Shown here: positions 23,229 through 23,919 of the stretch, piece by piece | How the letters are laid out: every line of letters starts with the position of its first letter | Position numbering within the stretch: the first letter of the stretch is position 1 | Assembly: GCA_027575765.1 (NCBI GenBank) | Contig: JANBPT010000760.1 | Coordinates: 1-23,919, forward strand | Direction: 5' to 3' | From: Tieghemiomyces parasiticus | Lineage: Eukaryota > Kickxellomycota > Dimargaritomycetes > Dimargaritales > Dimargaritaceae | DNA length: 23,919 nt | The notes under the pieces: model-generated | The model's input: only the letters and a program-made list of their open reading frames with translations | Told to the model about the DNA's origin: nothing | Database searches by the model: none | Position numbers and translations under genes: made by a program

Positions 23229-23454
23229 TGGTGGAGAAAGGAGGGGTGGAACGGTGCAGCCAAGACAGGAACCGCCTTAACCGACCCCTCTCCCTCGTGA
23301 TACGCCGACACTAATTCCTTTTCCATCGCATCTCTACTGAAATGAGGCGAGGAGGAAATGAAGGGGGGGTCCAAACCTCAACGTACTGGTGCGTTGTTAC
23401 ACCCCTCCCTACTTTTTATCTTCCGCCTCGTTAGAGCTTGGACCGGGAAGGGTA

Positions 23455-23498
23455 CCCTCCCCTCCCCACTTCTGAGTTAAACCCTACCCACCCCACCC
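23455..23498 (-). other. C-tract cluster; quadruplex-capable on the minus strand
   Basis: On the plus strand, CCC (23482-23484), CCC (23487-23489), CCCC (23491-23494) and CCC (23496-23498) are separated by 2, 1 and 1 bases, meeting the quadruplex rule on the complementary strand and an i-motif pattern on this one. Three further tracts (23455-23457, 23459-23462, 23464-23467) lie just upstream. No gene context is visible. Confidence 0.65.
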
Positions 23499-23532
23499 TC
23501 TTTACACCGCTTCCCCCCTCTCAACATCCAAA
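23477..23532 (+). repeat. G-depleted C-rich tract
   Basis: A single G (23509) in 56 bases, including a run of six C at 23513-23518. It overlaps the C-tract cluster. Confidence 0.7.
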
Positions 23533-23919
23533 GATGGCAATACCAAGGCCAACCGCCCCTTATCCGCCTTCTTTGTTTGCCATTTCCCGACCACACCCCA
23601 CTTGGTAAAGCATCCGAAGAGGGAGTGAGGGTTCGCCCCTGATTCCCTCATCTAGTGTATTTCGTAGACCCGTCACCATGGGCCCTCCACTCGCCCACCC
23701 CTCTCCTAATCCCGCCAGACCAGTCCCCCTTTTGCCCTTTCCTAGTGTCCCGTGGCTCTTTATTTTTTTTTCGAGTCCGACTCCCGTGAATTGGCAGGCC
23801 CTGACATGCGTAGGCCTACTTCTCTCCCCTACTTTTCCCCTTCTTCACCTTGGCTAATTCTGGCGGCCCGTTCCCTCCACTAATGTGACGGCCGGCCCTT
23901 TGCCTCCTCGCGTATAAAT

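Larger units (their letters stand above)
23375..23919. other. C-rich terminal segment without a gene
   Basis: No 60-codon frame is present. The segment is rich in C and poor in G over most of its length, with CCC and CCCC tracts throughout and nine T at 23763-23771. It contains the C-tract cluster and G-depleted block listed separately. I see no other structure. Confidence 0.6.

Noticed and set aside
23227..23234. GCTGGTGG, the E. coli Chi octamer
   Set aside because: One occurrence is expected by chance on two strands of this length, and nothing else suggests an enterobacterium.

Overview
I cannot identify a single gene, RNA gene, mobile element or CRISPR array in this window that I would defend. 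No open frame on either strand exceeds 160 codons. The translations show no recognisable family, motif order, signal peptide or transmembrane pattern. At the background stop rate (3 of 64 codons), six frames of a 23.9 kb random sequence hold roughly 2,200 stops, and the longest stop-free run expected is about 160 codons, which is what is seen. The frames overlap freely on both strands, rarely have a ribosome binding site, and form no operon-like string. CpG and CTAG are both common by eye, which argues against a vertebrate and against a typical enterobacterium, but I cannot name an organism. The simplest readings are a synthetic or locally shuffled control sequence, or intergenic DNA of a genome I do not recognise.

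The window is not a uniform random string. Base composition changes over 50-110 bases, with strongly strand-asymmetric patches: G-poor, C-rich blocks at 5727-5793, 8237-8347, 14134-14187 and 23477-23532, and C-poor, purine-rich blocks at 15230-15293 and 19194-19254. Homopolymer runs of seven or more are also over-represented: I count 19, against four to five expected by chance.

Layout. 1-7351 has scattered short frames only. 7352-8895 has no frame of 60 codons and holds the strongest C-rich tract. 9843-10814 is one frame with only two internal stops in 323 codons and an overlapping cluster of small perfect hairpins; it is the best place for a second look. 11095-13291 is the longest stretch without a 60-codon frame. 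13292-18260 is dense in overlapping frames on both strands and includes the longest one (17502-17984), which happens to have inverted repeats at both ends. 19623-20943 is again empty. 23375-23919 is C-rich and without frames.

There is no gene set here from which cooperation or a pathway can be inferred. The features below are sequence-level structures and explicitly empty stretches. Confidence refers to the structure or the stated emptiness, not to a biological function.
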